Positions 43,175 to 56,300 of a stretch of DNA of 59,143 nucleotides are shown in pieces. The notes beneath the pieces are model-generated. The model saw only the letters and a list, made by a program, of their open reading frames with translations, was not told the DNA's origin and searched no databases. The stretch is from Cylindrodendrum hubeiense (taxonomy: Eukaryota > Ascomycota > Sordariomycetes > Hypocreales > Nectriaceae). The translations under genes were made by a program, and so were the position numbers. The stretch covers positions 1 through 59,143 of the forward strand of contig JAANBB010000245.1 in the NCBI GenBank assembly GCA_014621425.1. The letters are read 5' to 3'. The stretch's first letter is position 1. The number at the start of each line of letters is the position of its first letter.

Positions 43175-44140
43175 CTTGGCTAATCTTGTCGTGCTACTGC
43201 TGGACAACTAAACCGAAAACTGTCGTGATATGGGCAAAAATAATTGCCAGCCAGAGTCGGGGTAAGGAAGAGCTGTATTGTAGCCGCCCGCGCACCAGTG
43301 GAAGATTCTGGACGGGGCTTGAAGCTGGAATATGATAGCGGGGTTCCCAATCGAGCACCCCACCATCGAGGCTCAAGCTGCGGCGCTGTGTCACGGTGCT
43401 CCACAATTAGCCATCCGCTCTGCCCAGTCACAACACCAACAAGAAATGTGTGTAAATAGAGCAAAAATAAAACCATGTCAAGCTTGCAAGTGCTTGTATT
43501 GTAATGCGTGATCTGGGAATCGAACCCAGGGCTCCCCGACGTTGCTCGAATGGCAACGGAGAATTTTACCACTAAACCAATCACGCTGGTGTGCTTTTGT
43601 TGCGATCGAGGCCACGAAATGAGGCAGAAGAGTCTTGCAGTTTTCACGTCGCCAATAAATATTGCCAGCGAAAGGCTCGCGAGTGAAGCGTCTGAGAGGG
43701 ACATCCAGAGCATCATCCGAGCAAGATTGGGTCATTTTCAGCGGGCAGTAGTATATATGTCAGTCATGCTACCTATTCGCAGGCACACGAACTACTATTT
43801 GCACGGCAGGGGAAACATCACAACTCTTGGCCATACAAATAAATAGCAACACTCTGTATTTTTGGGGTTTTAAATAAATTCCTCAGACACACACACACAG
43901 CTCAACTGCAATCGATACTTGGTTCATGGTTGTTGTAGAATCGTAGACCCGCATCCTCGGGTCCCATTGACATTGATACAAACAATACTCCTTCGCTAAA
44001 TGTTCTATTATACAGGCAAATAGGTATTGATGAGCCCCAAAACACCCTTTTCTCTAGCAACACCATACTCGTCCCATGCTCCACGACGGCCCAATTAGCA
44101 ATGTGTAAGATCTTGATCGTCCAGCTAAGTTCTAAGCAAC
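43175..44140. other. intergenic between Cdc37 and Mot1, containing a tRNA gene
   Basis: Besides tRNA-Gly at 43505-43586 it holds the Cdc37 promoter and the Mot1 3' UTR. A short CA run lies at about 43886-43898. No other gene seen. Confidence 0.6.
43505..43586 (-). tRNA. tRNA-Gly (GCC anticodon) with an 11-nt intron
   Basis: The 82-nt minus-strand sequence folds fully. The acceptor stem GCGTGAT/ATCACGC has seven Watson-Crick pairs. The D arm is GTTT/AAAT around AGTGGTA. The anticodon stem is CTCCG/CGGGG around TT-GCC-A-T. The T arm is CTGGG-TTCGATT-CCCAG, with discriminator base A. The intron, TTCGAGCAACG at 43540-43550, sits between positions 37 and 38, the canonical place. Its GCAAC pairs with GTTGC of the anticodon loop, as in nuclear pre-tRNAs. 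The B box GGTTCGATTCC is intact. A T-run about 30 bases downstream could end Pol III transcription. Confidence 0.95.
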
Positions 44141-47100
44141 TCAGGACATGGTCTTCATGAAGTCGTCGAGGTCGAAACTCTCCTCGTACTGCTTGTTGTC
44201 CCACAACTCTCCCAAGTCGTCCAGCCATGCCTTCTTTCCTGGCTGGACTACGTCTCCTGTTTCGAGGTCCACCATATCCTCTTCTCTGCCATCGATGCTG
44301 TTTTGAGCCTTGTCCGAGATTAGGCTTGGTCCAGAGTCTCCCAGGCTAAACAGATCTAGGATCTGGTCCGTGTCCATTGTCGAGAGACCAGCGTTTTGTT
44401 GGTTGACGACGGTTGACGCCACATCAATCTTGAACCGCTGGAGGCTGAGGATCTTTTCTTCGAGTGTTCCACGGGTGACGAGTCGGTACACGTTCACCAC
44501 CTTCTTCTGACCGATTCGGTGAGCTCGGTCCATGGCCTGCAGATCCTTCTGAGGATTCCAGTCATGCTCCACGAAGATGACAGTATCGGCTCCTGTCAGG
44601 TTGAGACCTAGACCACCAACGCTAGTAGTCAACAAGAGAACGTCATACGACGGGTCACTGTTGAACTTGTTGACAATGTCCTGTCTCTTGTTGGCCTCAA
44701 CCGAGCCATCAAGCCGAAGGTGAGACACAGAAGGAAGCAGTTCCTTTAGGACCTTGTTCTGGACCATGTCAAGCATCTCCTTCATCTGGCAGAAGATGAG
44801 GGCGCGATGGGGTTTGATAGGTTGGTACAAGGGGTCGTTGGAATCTCCTCCCTCAACACCAATACCGCAATCCACCAAGAGATCTCTCAGAGCGGTCAGT
44901 TTTGGTGCGTGTTTAGGGTCATCAATGGATGTGCCTTGCTTCTGGAGAATCCTCTGAGTGTCCTCATAAAGGGTGTTTCCAGGCTTCATAACCATGGCAG
45001 GAGAGTTGCACAGCTTGCGCATGTATTGCAGAGCTTGGAAAATATGCTGTTTGGATTCCTTGTCCTCCCGGCCAGCCTCTGCCTGGATCTTCTTGCCCTG
45101 CTTCTTGGTAAAGTCCTCAAAGAGCTTCTTTTGCAGGTCACTCAGATCGCAGTAGTAGTTTTGCAGGATCTTGGGCGGAAGGTCGTCCAGCACCTCCTCC
45201 TTGAGACGACGCAGCAAGAAGGGAAGAACCTGCTTGTGGAGGGCCTCGATAGCAAGCGCACCAGCTTCCTGTTCTTTTGATGACGCCTTGCTGAATCGAC
45301 TCGCCGCGATTGGCTTAGCAAACCGATCCAAGAAGACCTTCTCCGCACCCAAGAAGCCGGGCATGAGGAAGTCGAACAGGGACCACAACTCAAGAACGTT
45401 GTTCTGAATAGGCGTGCCGGTGAGAATGAGACGATGGTTGCTAGCCAGTCTCTTAACCGCCTGCGTAATCTTGGCCTTGGGGTTCTTGATCAAATGGCCT
45501 TCGTCCAACACGACGTAGTTCCAGTTGTGCTTGTCCAGGATGTCGGAATCATTGCGGCACACATCGTAAGAGGTGATGATAATGTCGGTTTCTCCCAGTT
45601 TATCTCTCATCACCTTTCGCTCGACTGGTGGCCCCACGTATGCGGTCACACTTAGGAACGGTGCGTAGGTCTTGATTTCTTGTTGCCAATGCCCAGAGAG
45701 CGTCGGTGGGCAGACAATAAGCGACGGTAACCTTCTCACATCGGCAGACTGGGTCTTGGCGTATTCCTCGGCACGTTGATGGTGATCACTGGCCACGATA
45801 CAGAGAGTCTGCAGAGTCTTTCCTAGACCCATGTCATCACAGAGGATGCCGTGTAGATGATATTTGTTCAAGAAGTTGAGCCAGTTGACACCTTCTTGCT
45901 GGTATGACCGCAATTCGGCCTTGATAGCCACAGGGATCTGGAATGCCTCCACCTTCTTGGGATCTAGCAACTGGGCGATGAAGGTTCTTTCGCGATCTCT
46001 GCCCTTGAACATCTCCTCGGAAAGTCCAGGTGGGTCGGGAATGCCGGCTTCGAGAGGCACAAGCTTCACGAGTGTAGCAAAGGATGTTGTAGCAATGAGA
46101 CGGATCTCGTTGTCTGAATCGCTCATTCGTCCCAGGACGGGCACGATGAGGAAGATGACGTATGGCAGGATGGAATCACCCATGACAGCGATCAGGTGGT
46201 AGATGGCCTCAATGGCACCTTGGCGGAAGCTGAGGTCGATGGGGTTGTTGATTGATGGCAGGACCTTCTCAACAAGTGCAGTCATACCATCCACCGTGAT
46301 AACACTGCAGATAGTAGCCATGCACTTGGCCGCCATGTACCGGAAGACGGAAAGTTCTGAGTGCAGGGCTTTTATGACGAGAGGCATTACCTCCATCACG
46401 AAGGAGTGCAGAGCCGGGTCGAGAGTTGGTGTCATAGTCCTAATAACAGACAAAGCATCGACAATCTCCTGTCCAAAGTTCTGTTCGGGATCCTTGGCCT
46501 CGTCAGGAAGGCTGTCAGAGAATGCCTTGATAAGAGGTGCTTCCATGAAGGTTCGCAAGCTAGGCACCGTTTCCAGTAGTTTGGCGCCGTAGGTTCTTGA
46601 GAGAATCTCGAGCGCCTCCTTAGCACCGCGCCTGGTGATGCGAGCTGCCTTAGCCTCTCTGGCCCATTTGGCAGCGTCGGGGTGGTCGACTCTATCTTCT
46701 TCCTTTTGCATCGAGAGAACGCAGTCAGTCTTACTGGCGTGGACAGGGAACTCCGGTGTCTCTGCGACCTCGACGCAGGAGAATTTGACCAGGTTTGAAA
46801 CAACCTTGTCAGCCGGGCCTCTTCGGCCCTTGTTGGTAAACAACTGAACAAGTCTGGCGATGGTGTCAGCTGATCGGATTTGCAGCAATTGGCTCTCTTC
46901 TGTTTTGACGGAATCCATGATGCCCTTAATCAGCGGGCTAGGCTTCTTGGGCAGGATGTTCATAGCAACCATAGCGCAAGCTGCAGCTGCCTTGATTCTA
47001 ACATCTCGGGCCGCCTTGACGGTCTTGGCCTCCTCGATAGCCAGGACTGTCACATCGCGAGCCTCGGCAAGTTGCTGGCTGGCAATAAGACGCTGGCCTG

Positions 47101-50057
47101 GAGACATGGCCTTCTTCAGCTTCTCGTAGTCATCGCCAACGCATTTCTCAGCAGTGGCGATAGAGAAGGCGCTAGGGCCGGCCTCGGCCTCTCCTTGAAC
47201 CACGACAGGAAGGGTCGGCAGTTTGCTGTGGGACACCTTGCCATGGTCGCGGAAGAAGTGGATCAGTTGCTGACATTGCGTTCGGACTCGCTGGATAAAA
47301 TTGACCAGATCCCTGTACGCTGCCGGGCGTTCCGACTCTACCATACGCTGCAGATTATCGATATACCGGGAAGAGTCATCGGGAGTCTGACAATTCTTTG
47401 CGTACTCATCGATAATAGCACAAGCTGTGAGTTGAGTTGATGAGAAGGCAGATGAGAGTCCGGGTACTAGTAGCGCATCGTAGTCATCGAGGCTCGGTGC
47501 AGGAACAGCAGACATGACCAGACCCATTGCCTTGGCCGCTGACACTCGGGATCGGATCAGCACATCCATGCCAACGAGATCGACGTCGCCTTGCATCATA
47601 TGACCATCGACATCGTGGGTCAAGCTGCTAGTAGGCACGTCATCAACCTTGGTCGATTTTCGTCGGCGCTTTGGTGCTCGGTCAGAACCATCAGGCGAGG
47701 AAAGCTTTCTGGGGACCTGTTGAATAACGCCTGGCATAGTATAAGTACCGCCTGATGGCTTCTGGAAGAGGGTAGCATTCATGGGAATAGGGTTGCGCGA
47801 GACTCCAATGGGGTGCAGCGTAAGTTGCATCATCGGATCTATGTGCGCGGCGAACTCGTCGGCAAGAACAGCAGGGTTCTTGGCCAGACTGCCGACCAAG
47901 GCGGCCCACAAGTCCATAGACATGCCAAGGGCCTCCTTATCCCTCTCGACCAGAATGTTTTGGAAGATCAACCTCAAGATCCTACCGTTAAGCCAGCCCT
48001 GGGATGTGTCATCGCCAAGGTTGGCAAACGTCAGGAGGGCCTTCAAAACGGCCAGGCGAACCGATGTGATAGTGTGGCGCAGGAAGGGGTAGAGGCGGGG
48101 CACCAGGAGAGTGAATGATCGCTCCTCATCCTGAGCTGCGGATGTCTTCATGGCCTCCAACACCTCAGGGAAGCTGCAAAGAGTAGCAAGCAAATCCATG
48201 ATTCGGCCAGTACTTGCGCTCAGATCATCGCCGAGGTTCGAGAGACTCTCCCAGATGATGTTGACAAGACCATCCAGCTTTCCTGGGCGCATCATGACAA
48301 ACTCCTTAGCCATCGGGATCAGGGTGGCGGCACTGACTGAGCGAACATCATCGTCCATATCGCCGAGGCCCTTCATGACAGCTCGGATGACGCCGTCAAT
48401 CATGTCGCCGTCCTTGAGTAGCAAGTCTTTTCGGACTGCCACGACGTATCTCAGGCCTACCATACCGCCATGACAGACAGCCCAGACTGGTCGATCAAGT
48501 TTGAGGTCGTCCTGCATAACCATGCGGTATAGAATTTGGTAGGTGCTGTAGACCGATACTGAGGGGAGATGCTTGAGAACGGAGCCCAGCGATTGTCCGA
48601 TCGTCTCCCTGATCGGTGCCACTGAAGTGTCGGAGCTGTAATCGGTAAAGCGATCGAGCATGAGGACGCAGCAGAGGCGGCAAGCCATGTCATCGAGCCA
48701 TTTCCGATTAAGAGCATCATTTTCGTCTCTAGTTTTCGCATGTCTTCTTCCAGCACTTCCACCATGAACACGTATTACTTCACGCAAGCTCATCGCAGCT
48801 CCGTGGCGTGTTTCCCAAGAGGGATCGAATAAATCCACCTTGAGGAAATCACAAAGACGTTCGTAGGGCCAGTCTGAGCCCTCCATGGTATCCTCGGCCT
48901 CTAGTTCCGACTTGATGGACATGACGGGGCCCTTGAATTCGCTGACGACTTTGGTGTCCTCGTCGATGTCGGCTGGTCGCTCAAGGTTGAAGTATTCGCT
49001 CACTTTCCCGTTCTTCTTGGCCTCCCCGTCGGCCATTTGAGCGTCATCGCCGCCAAGGTTATCGGATCCCGAGGTTAATGATCGTCTGACAGAAAGATCA
49101 CCGAAACTAGCTTTGCCCTGGGACGCCTTCATGGCCTCTCGCTTCCGTTTTCGCTTCAAAACATTAAGTTGTCTTGAACTCAGCTGGGACCCTTCTGATG
49201 GTTGGCTCTGCCCGGCGGCATCGGCACGGCTTACACTGTTGCCGTTGCTGTTGCCAGCATCCAGGGAGGCGGTGTGAGGGGCTTCGCTACCGGAAAACGG
49301 CATCTCCTCGTCCTCAAACTTCCTCCCAAGGAGACCCAATCGCCCGACGAGCGTCTTTTTCTGGTGCGCCAACCGGGCTTGGGGGTCCAGCGATGAGAGA
49401 CTGTACTCGATTCCGCCACCACGTAACAGCTCTCGACCATACGTGAGAATCATCTCAACGTCGAGCGATTCTAGCTTAAAGAAGTCATCGTCGGGTAAAG
49501 TCGAGTCCTTGTCCTCCTCCTCTTCCTTCTTAATGTGGCCATTCTCGCCGGCAGGCTCCTCTTGTTTAGGCTCCTCTTGTTTAGGCTCCTCCTTTTTAGG
49601 TTCACTGGGAGCATCGTCGGCGTTGGGGTCGTGTATAGGGGCATTGTCTACAATTTTGCCAATTGCCGCCGCAGCTGTCCTCCTTGTCTCCCAATCTTTG
49701 TGGCGCAAGTATGGAACAACGCGGGAGAGGAGGTTAAATAATTCATCTGGGTGTTGTTTTTGCCAATCGGCCAGTTGGTTGACGGCAGTATCTCGAATTA
49801 GTCTCGTACTCCCCGTCTCGAGGATCCTAAATTTGGTTAGCAAGTGGTGCAGGGATGAAGAGGTGATGACGGTTTTTGTAGTGCAAAGGTTCACGCGTGG
49901 CAAAAAGACTTAACAAGCAAGTGAAGACAATTGCCAGCGATCCTACACAGGGATGGGTGGGAGTAAGTACTCACGTGACTAGTCTGTCGAGTCTATGACG
50001 ATGATTAGCTTAGTTGCAGAGGAGGGTGACAGGGGTGGAAGCTTACCTTGATGCCAT
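44141..50057 (-). CDS. mot1: TBP-associated Swi2/Snf2 ATPase Mot1 (BTAF1)
   Basis: Exons 50057-50047 (11 nt), 49992-49975 (18 nt) and 49826-44141 encode 1904 residues beginning MASRLDRLVTILETGSTRLI. Frame and family similarity fix the two micro-exons; introns are 54 and 148 nt. The N-terminal ~1250 residues are HEAT repeats (for example DTAVNQLADWQKQHPDEL and LRHKDWETRRTAAAAIGK) with an acidic insert carrying PKQEEPKQEEP. The Snf2 ATPase has Walker A DDMGLGKTLQT (K1346), DEGH as box II, LTGTPIQNN, SVGGLGLNLTGADTVIF and QAMDRAHRIGQ. The end is FDLDDFMKTMS. Mot1 removes TBP from DNA using ATP, redistributing it between promoters. 15-bp repeats at about 49559-49605 encode the KQEEP run. Confidence 0.98.
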
Positions 50058-53000
50058 TTTGTCTTGGAGGTGAGTGCGTCAATAGGGTCGGCATTCATGA
50101 CATTTCGATCTCTGTGGTTGGGATGTTAGTAGCCGCAGGGTTGCAGAAATGGGGATTTAAGGAAGCACCGAGGCCAGTCATTTAGTACCCGGCGGCGCGG
50201 GACCGTGTAGCGCGACGCGACGGATGGAGTGGGGCGCTGGGATGGAGATGCATGCATCCGACCAGGAAGGATGTATCTCGGACGGCAGACGGAGTGTGCT
50301 TCCGATTGGTAGTGCAAGGGATTCAGGGGAACGTCAAGGGCGATGAAAAGCCACTGCCATGAAGACATGGATGCTTGAAAGGACAGAGGACAATAACCAC
50401 ATATGACGCAACGTCGACCGGGCAAGTGTGGGGAAGAGGGATCGGGATTGAAGGAGCAGGATGACGGGAAAGAAGGAAGAAAAAATCGGCTGACACGCGC
50501 AAGGGCGCCGAGGTGACTTACCTGAGTTGGAACGTGCTGTTGCAGCGTAGTAGAGCCCCCAGGGACAGGGTGTCGTGCGCCTAGGCTAAAGAAGCACTGA
50601 CTGGTGAGTCCCCGGCCCAGTTCGGCAGGTCCAGCAATAGCAAGATTGGCTACCGTCTGAGGTGCATGCGGCGAGATCGACGGGTGAAGCGGACGACGGA
50701 GGCGGGATAAAATTATATGAGGAGCAGGGTGTTGCGGTGCAATGCGATCCCAGAGGCGATGCGGGATGGATGGGTATTGTTTCGGTTGGTGACGTTGTGT
50801 CCTGGATCCGCCCCGGTTGGCCCGGTTGCGGAAGTTGGCGGGTGGTTTGGGTGGTTTGGGCCGGTTTGCGATAGTTGGCGGCTGTGGATGCCTCAGGTGC
50901 AGTGTGGATGCAGCACGGGAGCAGTGTAGCGGTGCAGCGCAGCGCAGTGTGTAAGTGCAGTGCTGGTGGCTGGGGGGCACGAGCCTGTTCTAGCAAACGG
51001 CTTCGAAGACGATAGGCAATAAAATGCAAAAGGAAAAAGTGGACAGCGGCGGGATTCGGGTCCGCGGCAGCCGGCGCTGGGGTGATTGATTTGGTGTTGG
51101 TTGGTTGGTCGGTTGGGTGCGTTGGAGCTGTGGTGGTGCTGGAGCTTGGTCGCTGGAGCTGCTGCGGTCCCGGTGGCCAGCTGGGAAAATCGGGGTGGAG
51201 GGCAGGCCGGACATTCTATATGTGTATGCTGTATTTTTATACACGCGGCGCGGCTTTGCCAGCAGGCCAACGGTTTCCCTCGCTGCGCTCGCCTAATTTC
51301 CCTCTTGCTTTGCTAGCGCCATTTCCGGGGCCCCTGCTGGCTGGCCTGTTCCCTCTCAGAGGGCCCACTCCGCACCCCACTGGGGCTTGAGCTGGGGCTT
51401 GAGCTGGGGCTTGACCGGCGCCAGTCACTCCCAACTCGCTCGGCTGGGGGGCTTGACGAGGCCTTGACACCCACCCACCAGCCTCAGAGTGGACCCCGCG
51501 CGTCACTCGATGCTCAGATGGGATTGGGACTCGACGGGACTAGACGGGACCCTGACGACGAGGCCAGCATCCCGACAGCCCTTTTTTTCTTCTGCAGTCC
51601 CCCTGATTGGCCGCCGTCCCGCTGCCTTGCACTCTCTGGTGCCTTTTCAAGCACCAAGCTGACCCATACCAGTGGTACCGCCAGCCCGCTGCCTGTTTGC
51701 GAAAGTACCTTGATCCAGATGCATCTCGAGCCTCAAACGCTACCCTAAAGTCCCCGATTACAACAATCGCCCACTCACGAATAGCGCCCAGAACACACCC
51801 ACCACCTTTCTGCGAGAGTGATTTTGACTTGCGCCAAGCAGATCGATTCTCTAGCGAATCTCTGTCGTCGGTATCGCCGTGGTTACGTTGGGCCAGAGCG
51901 TTCCCGTCCCTCCCGTCAAGTCTCAACATTCGTCATAAAGCGCAAAAACTCAGTTGCCTGCTTGTTTCTCTGCACAACTAGCCTCCCTGCGTAGGGCCAT
52001 GCTGGAGGGCAAGACGGCGCACGCGCATCATGTCATAGCCTTGCGTGTACGAGAGTGCCTGATTGTACCCACGGTATCGACGGCCTTGCCATCTGCCTTG
52101 AATCACCGCATCTCGACCACTGCCTTGGCTGATCGCCGCCTTACCACGACCCCACCATCTCGGGAAGAAACACATGTCAAGCACGCATTTGATCGACCGT
52201 GATTCGACAAACCCTCACTCACGCGACACACCCACTATCATAGAGCGGCACATTATATCTCCAGACTCCCGGACGGGTCTAGACGGGCTGGCCCCCGGTG
52301 GGCAACCTGCAACGTGTCGCTCCATTCACGGCAGCTTCAGGTCAGGCCGGGAGCAAGCATTCGTAGCACGCCCTTCTAAATGCTTCACCCACTCTGCCCA
52401 CTCCGCACATTCCCAAGTGGAACATGCCGGGTGGGTCGATCGATGCAAGGACGAAATGGTGCAGTTCTGGGCCTCTGCGCGACTACAATGACTGGTCCCG
52501 GAACGCTCACCAATCCGGGGGAGAGATGAGAAAACGCCATTGCCGCTGCTCCCCTTTCACCTTGGTTTCCCATCTCCATAACCCATTCCGAACCCACATG
52601 GCAGCATGTGAATACCCCGAGCGGAGGCATTCTGCTTTCAAGACAACAATCCACTTCCTGCCGTGGCCGCTATCCTGCACCTTGTCTTCTTTTAGCTTCC
52701 GTAGACTGTACCGTGTCAGTGGCTTGATTCTTCCTGGCTGAGATTGATGCACAAGGACTGAAGTGGCTGTCCGCCTTCCGATGCTTAGCACCGAATAGGA
52801 TGTGGGCATCACGCCACCATTCGTTACATAGTCGTTCTCTCAACTCCGTACAGCGGGTTCTGTGGGAGTAGTAGCCAGAAATTGACCGACATACCACCCC
52901 GCAGTGATGACCGAAGATCAAGCCTCCTGGGACAGCTTCAGAGCTTCAGAGCTTCATATTTGCAGCTTGTTGGCCGTGGCATGCTGCTGTTTTCTGATCG

Positions 53001-53330
53001 CCAGCAGGGGTGCAACAACTAAGGCCAAGCTTTCGACAGCCAGGCACGGGCCACCTGCGAGTGGCAGAGTGGCAGAGTGGCGGGGTGGCTGAGCAAAACC
53101 CATCCGTCTCGAAGCCTCGACGCCTGATCTCCAAGGCAGAAACCCACGTCGCAACCGCCATTACGCGAAAGCCCACTCTTGATCGCGGCGCTCAGAGCCG
53201 ACGCGTCGAATCGCATCAGTTCGCATCCCAAGCGCAAAAAAACCACTGTCAGCGCCGGGACTGTGCCGTGTCTCGCAGACAAGCTCTTTCACCCTCATAT
53301 GTTGCGCAACAAGCGCCGGCGCAGCTCATC
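50058..53330. other. 3.3-kb divergent intergenic region, Mot1 and Smc3
   Basis: No supported gene. Open frames such as 50126-50980 are low-complexity. Tandem repeats: 12-bp TGGGGCTTGAGC at 51381-51416; 10-bp GGGACTCGAC at 51526-51548; 8-bp GAGTGGCA near 53058-53085. GGTTGGTT/GGTTTGG G/T-rich strings occur near 50838-50866 and 51093-51118. Both promoters must lie here; untranslated exons are possible but cannot be proven. Confidence 0.55.
51381..51416. repeat. 12-bp tandem repeat, 3 copies
   Basis: Units TGGGGCTTGAGC start at 51381 and 51393; the third, at 51405, ends in CC. A separate 10-bp array (GGGACTCGAC type) follows at 51526-51548. Confidence 0.9.
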
Positions 53331-56300
53331 ATGTACATCAAGCAGATCATCATCCAGGGCTTCAAGAGGTACGATGCAGTTCCCGTCCCCGTTCCTCTAT
53401 TGCGTCCCCTCGCGCGTGCGCATAGCCGACGCTGACACCCCTCACAGCTACAAGGAACAGACCGTCATTGAGCCCTTCTCCTCCAAAACCAATGTCATCG
53501 TCGGCCGCAATGGCTCCGGAAAGAGCAACTTCTTCGCGGCCATCCGCTTCGTCCTCAGCGATGCCTATACCCAGATGAGCCGCGAGGAGCGCCAGGGTCT
53601 TCTCCACGAAGGCTCAGGCTCCGCCGTCATGTCCGCATACGTCGAGATCATCTTCGACAATAGCGATGATCGATTCCTCACTGGAAACAAGGAGCTCGTC
53701 CTGCGCCGTACCATTGGTCTCAAGAAGGACGAGTATTCCGTCGATCGCAAAGTCGTCACCAAGACCGACGTTATGAACCTCCTCGAAGCCGCGGGTTTCT
53801 CGCGATCAAACCCCTACTACATCGTGCCCCAGGGCCGAGTCACTGCCCTGACCAACATGAAGGAGTCTGAGCGATTGAACTTGCTGAAGGAGGTTGCGGG
53901 AACTCAGGTCTACGAACAGCGCCGTGCCGAGTCGCTCAAAATCATGAACGAGACGAACAACAAGCGAGAAAAGATCGACGAGCTCTTGGAGTACATCAAG
54001 GAAAGGCTGAGCGAGCTAGAGGAGGAAAAAGAAGAGCTCCGAGGTTTCCAGGACAAGGACCGAGAAAGGCGATGCCTCGAGTACGCCTATCATCATCGGG
54101 AGCAGGTCACTGTTCAGTCGGCCCTCGAAGATGTCGATAACGCCCGACAGGACGGTCTCGACACATCCGATACCAGCCGACAGGAGTTTCTGGATGGCGA
54201 AAAGGCCATTTCCAGACTCGATGCCGAGATCCACAAACTCCAAAGGGAGATGGAGCTCCTGCAAATTGACCGAAGACAACTCGAGGAAGACCGTCGCGAT
54301 GGTGCAAAGAGCTTAGCCAAGGTTGAGATGAAAGCAAAGAACTTGAAGGAGGGGCAGTCCGCCCAAGAGCAGGCCCGAGCACAGCACGTTGCCGACTTGG
54401 AGTCCGTCCAGACCGACATTGCCGCGAAAGAGAATGAGCTCTCCTCCATCCTGCCCCAATACAACCAGAGAAAGACGTCTGAAGACGAAATCAGGCGGCA
54501 GCTAGACACTGTCGAGGCAACGAGGGCGCGTCTCTTCGCTAAGCAGAGCCGTGGCTCGAGGTTCAAAAACAAGAGTGAACGAGACGCATGGTTGCGACAG
54601 GAAATCAATGAGCTTGAAATGACCCTCAGCACTCAGAAGGCTAACAAGATTGATGCCGATGAGGAGGTGGCCAGAGTCCTGCAATCCATTGGTCAAACCG
54701 AGCAGGAAGTGACTGATTTGCGATCACGTCTGGCCAACTGGAGCGGTGAAAGGGCAGTTCTTGCGGACGACGCAACCAAGGCGCGCGACACTCTGGACAG
54801 ACTGAACGACGAGCGAAAGGTTGTCCGACGCGAGGATGACAAGCTGAGCTCCGTCATCTCCAATGCTCGCCAAGAGAAAGATAATGCGGAGCGCGAACTT
54901 TCTCACACCATGGATGGAGCTACTGCTCGCGGTTTGGCCACTATTCGACGCCTGAAGCAAGACCGCGATATCCCAGGTGCCTATGGCACTCTGGCCGAGC
55001 TCCTCCAAGTCAGCGATGCCTACCGACTTCCTGTTGAGCAGATTGCTGGCGCAAGCCTCTTCCACTATGTTGTTGACAACGCAGAAACCGCCACTTACCT
55101 CGCGGACACACTGTTCAGGCAGCGTGGAGGCAGAGTAACATTTATGCCGCTCGCCCAGCTGCGTCCCCGAAAGATGAATCTTCCGAGGTCAAATGATGCG
55201 GTACCCCTTTTGAGCAAGATTTCCTATGACTCCAAGTTCGAAAAGGCTTTCCTGCAGGTGTTTGGCAAGGTAGTCGTATGCCCTAACTTGACCGTAGCAG
55301 GTCAATATGCCAGGAGCCACGGCGTGGATGGTATCACGGCGGAGGGTGACACTACCAACAAGAGGGGTGCGATGACCGGTGGATATATTGATCCTCGCAA
55401 ATCGCGTCTCGAAGCTGTCCAGGCGGTCAACAAGTGGCGAGAGGAATATGAGGAGCTCATTGCTCAGTCGCGGGAGATCCGCAGACAAGTAGAGTTCAAG
55501 GATCAAGAGATTACTGCGGCGATGTCTGAAGTTCAGAAATTCGAGCAAAGACTGCGTCAGGCCGATGACGGGTTCGAGCCGCTGAAGCATGAACTACGGA
55601 ACAAGTCGGCGCACCTCGAGAATGAACGAACCCACTTTGACTCTGCGATTAAGCGCCGAGACGCTGTTGAGAAGAACATGAACGGATTCATGGAAGAAGT
55701 TGCCGCTCACGAAGCCGAAGTTGGTACTGACTTTAAGAAGAGCCTGACACCACCTGAGGAGAGACAGCTAGAGGAACTCAGTGGCAATGCTCAAGAGCTG
55801 CAGAAGCAATGGAACGACATCAGCAAAGCTCGCCGAGAACTAGAGCGACGGAAACAGCTCCTTGAAGTTGATCTGCGACAGAACTTGCAAATGAAGCTGG
55901 ACCAGCTCAACAGCCAAGCGTTCGAGAATTCTGCGTCAGGTTCTTCCGCGGGCGGCCTGAAGGAGACTCAAAGAGAACTCAAGAAGGCTCAAAGTGTGCT
56001 CAAAACAGTCGAGGCCAATCTTCAGGAGACCGAGGCCAAGATGGACGACGTACTACTTCGGTTGGAGAAGATGGGTACAGAGAAGACCGACCGAGAGCAG
56101 ACCCAGCAAGATGTCTCAGCCAGAATTGAAAAGCAACAGAAGAGGATGGACAAGAGTCTGCGACGAAAAGCTCTCCTGACGACACAAGCGGCGGAGTGCG
56201 CGAAAAACATCCGAGACTTGGGTGTTCTCCCCGAAGAGGCGTTTGACAAGTATGAAAACATGGAAGCTAAGACGGTAAGTGGTACTTGAAATACTTTGAG

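Noticed and set aside
44141..49903. Mot1 starting at 49903 as one exon
   Set aside because: The first residues of that frame come from intron sequence; splicing two micro-exons gives MASRLDRLVTILETG, the expected N-terminus.
50126..50980. 284-codon minus-strand open frame upstream of Mot1
   Set aside because: His/Pro/Arg-rich low complexity, no ortholog-like features.
53179..53330. Upstream in-frame extension of Smc3 to 53179
   Set aside because: The extension lacks similarity to Smc3. The conserved N-terminus [17 protein letters not shown] is produced only by starting at 53331 and splicing out 53369-53447.
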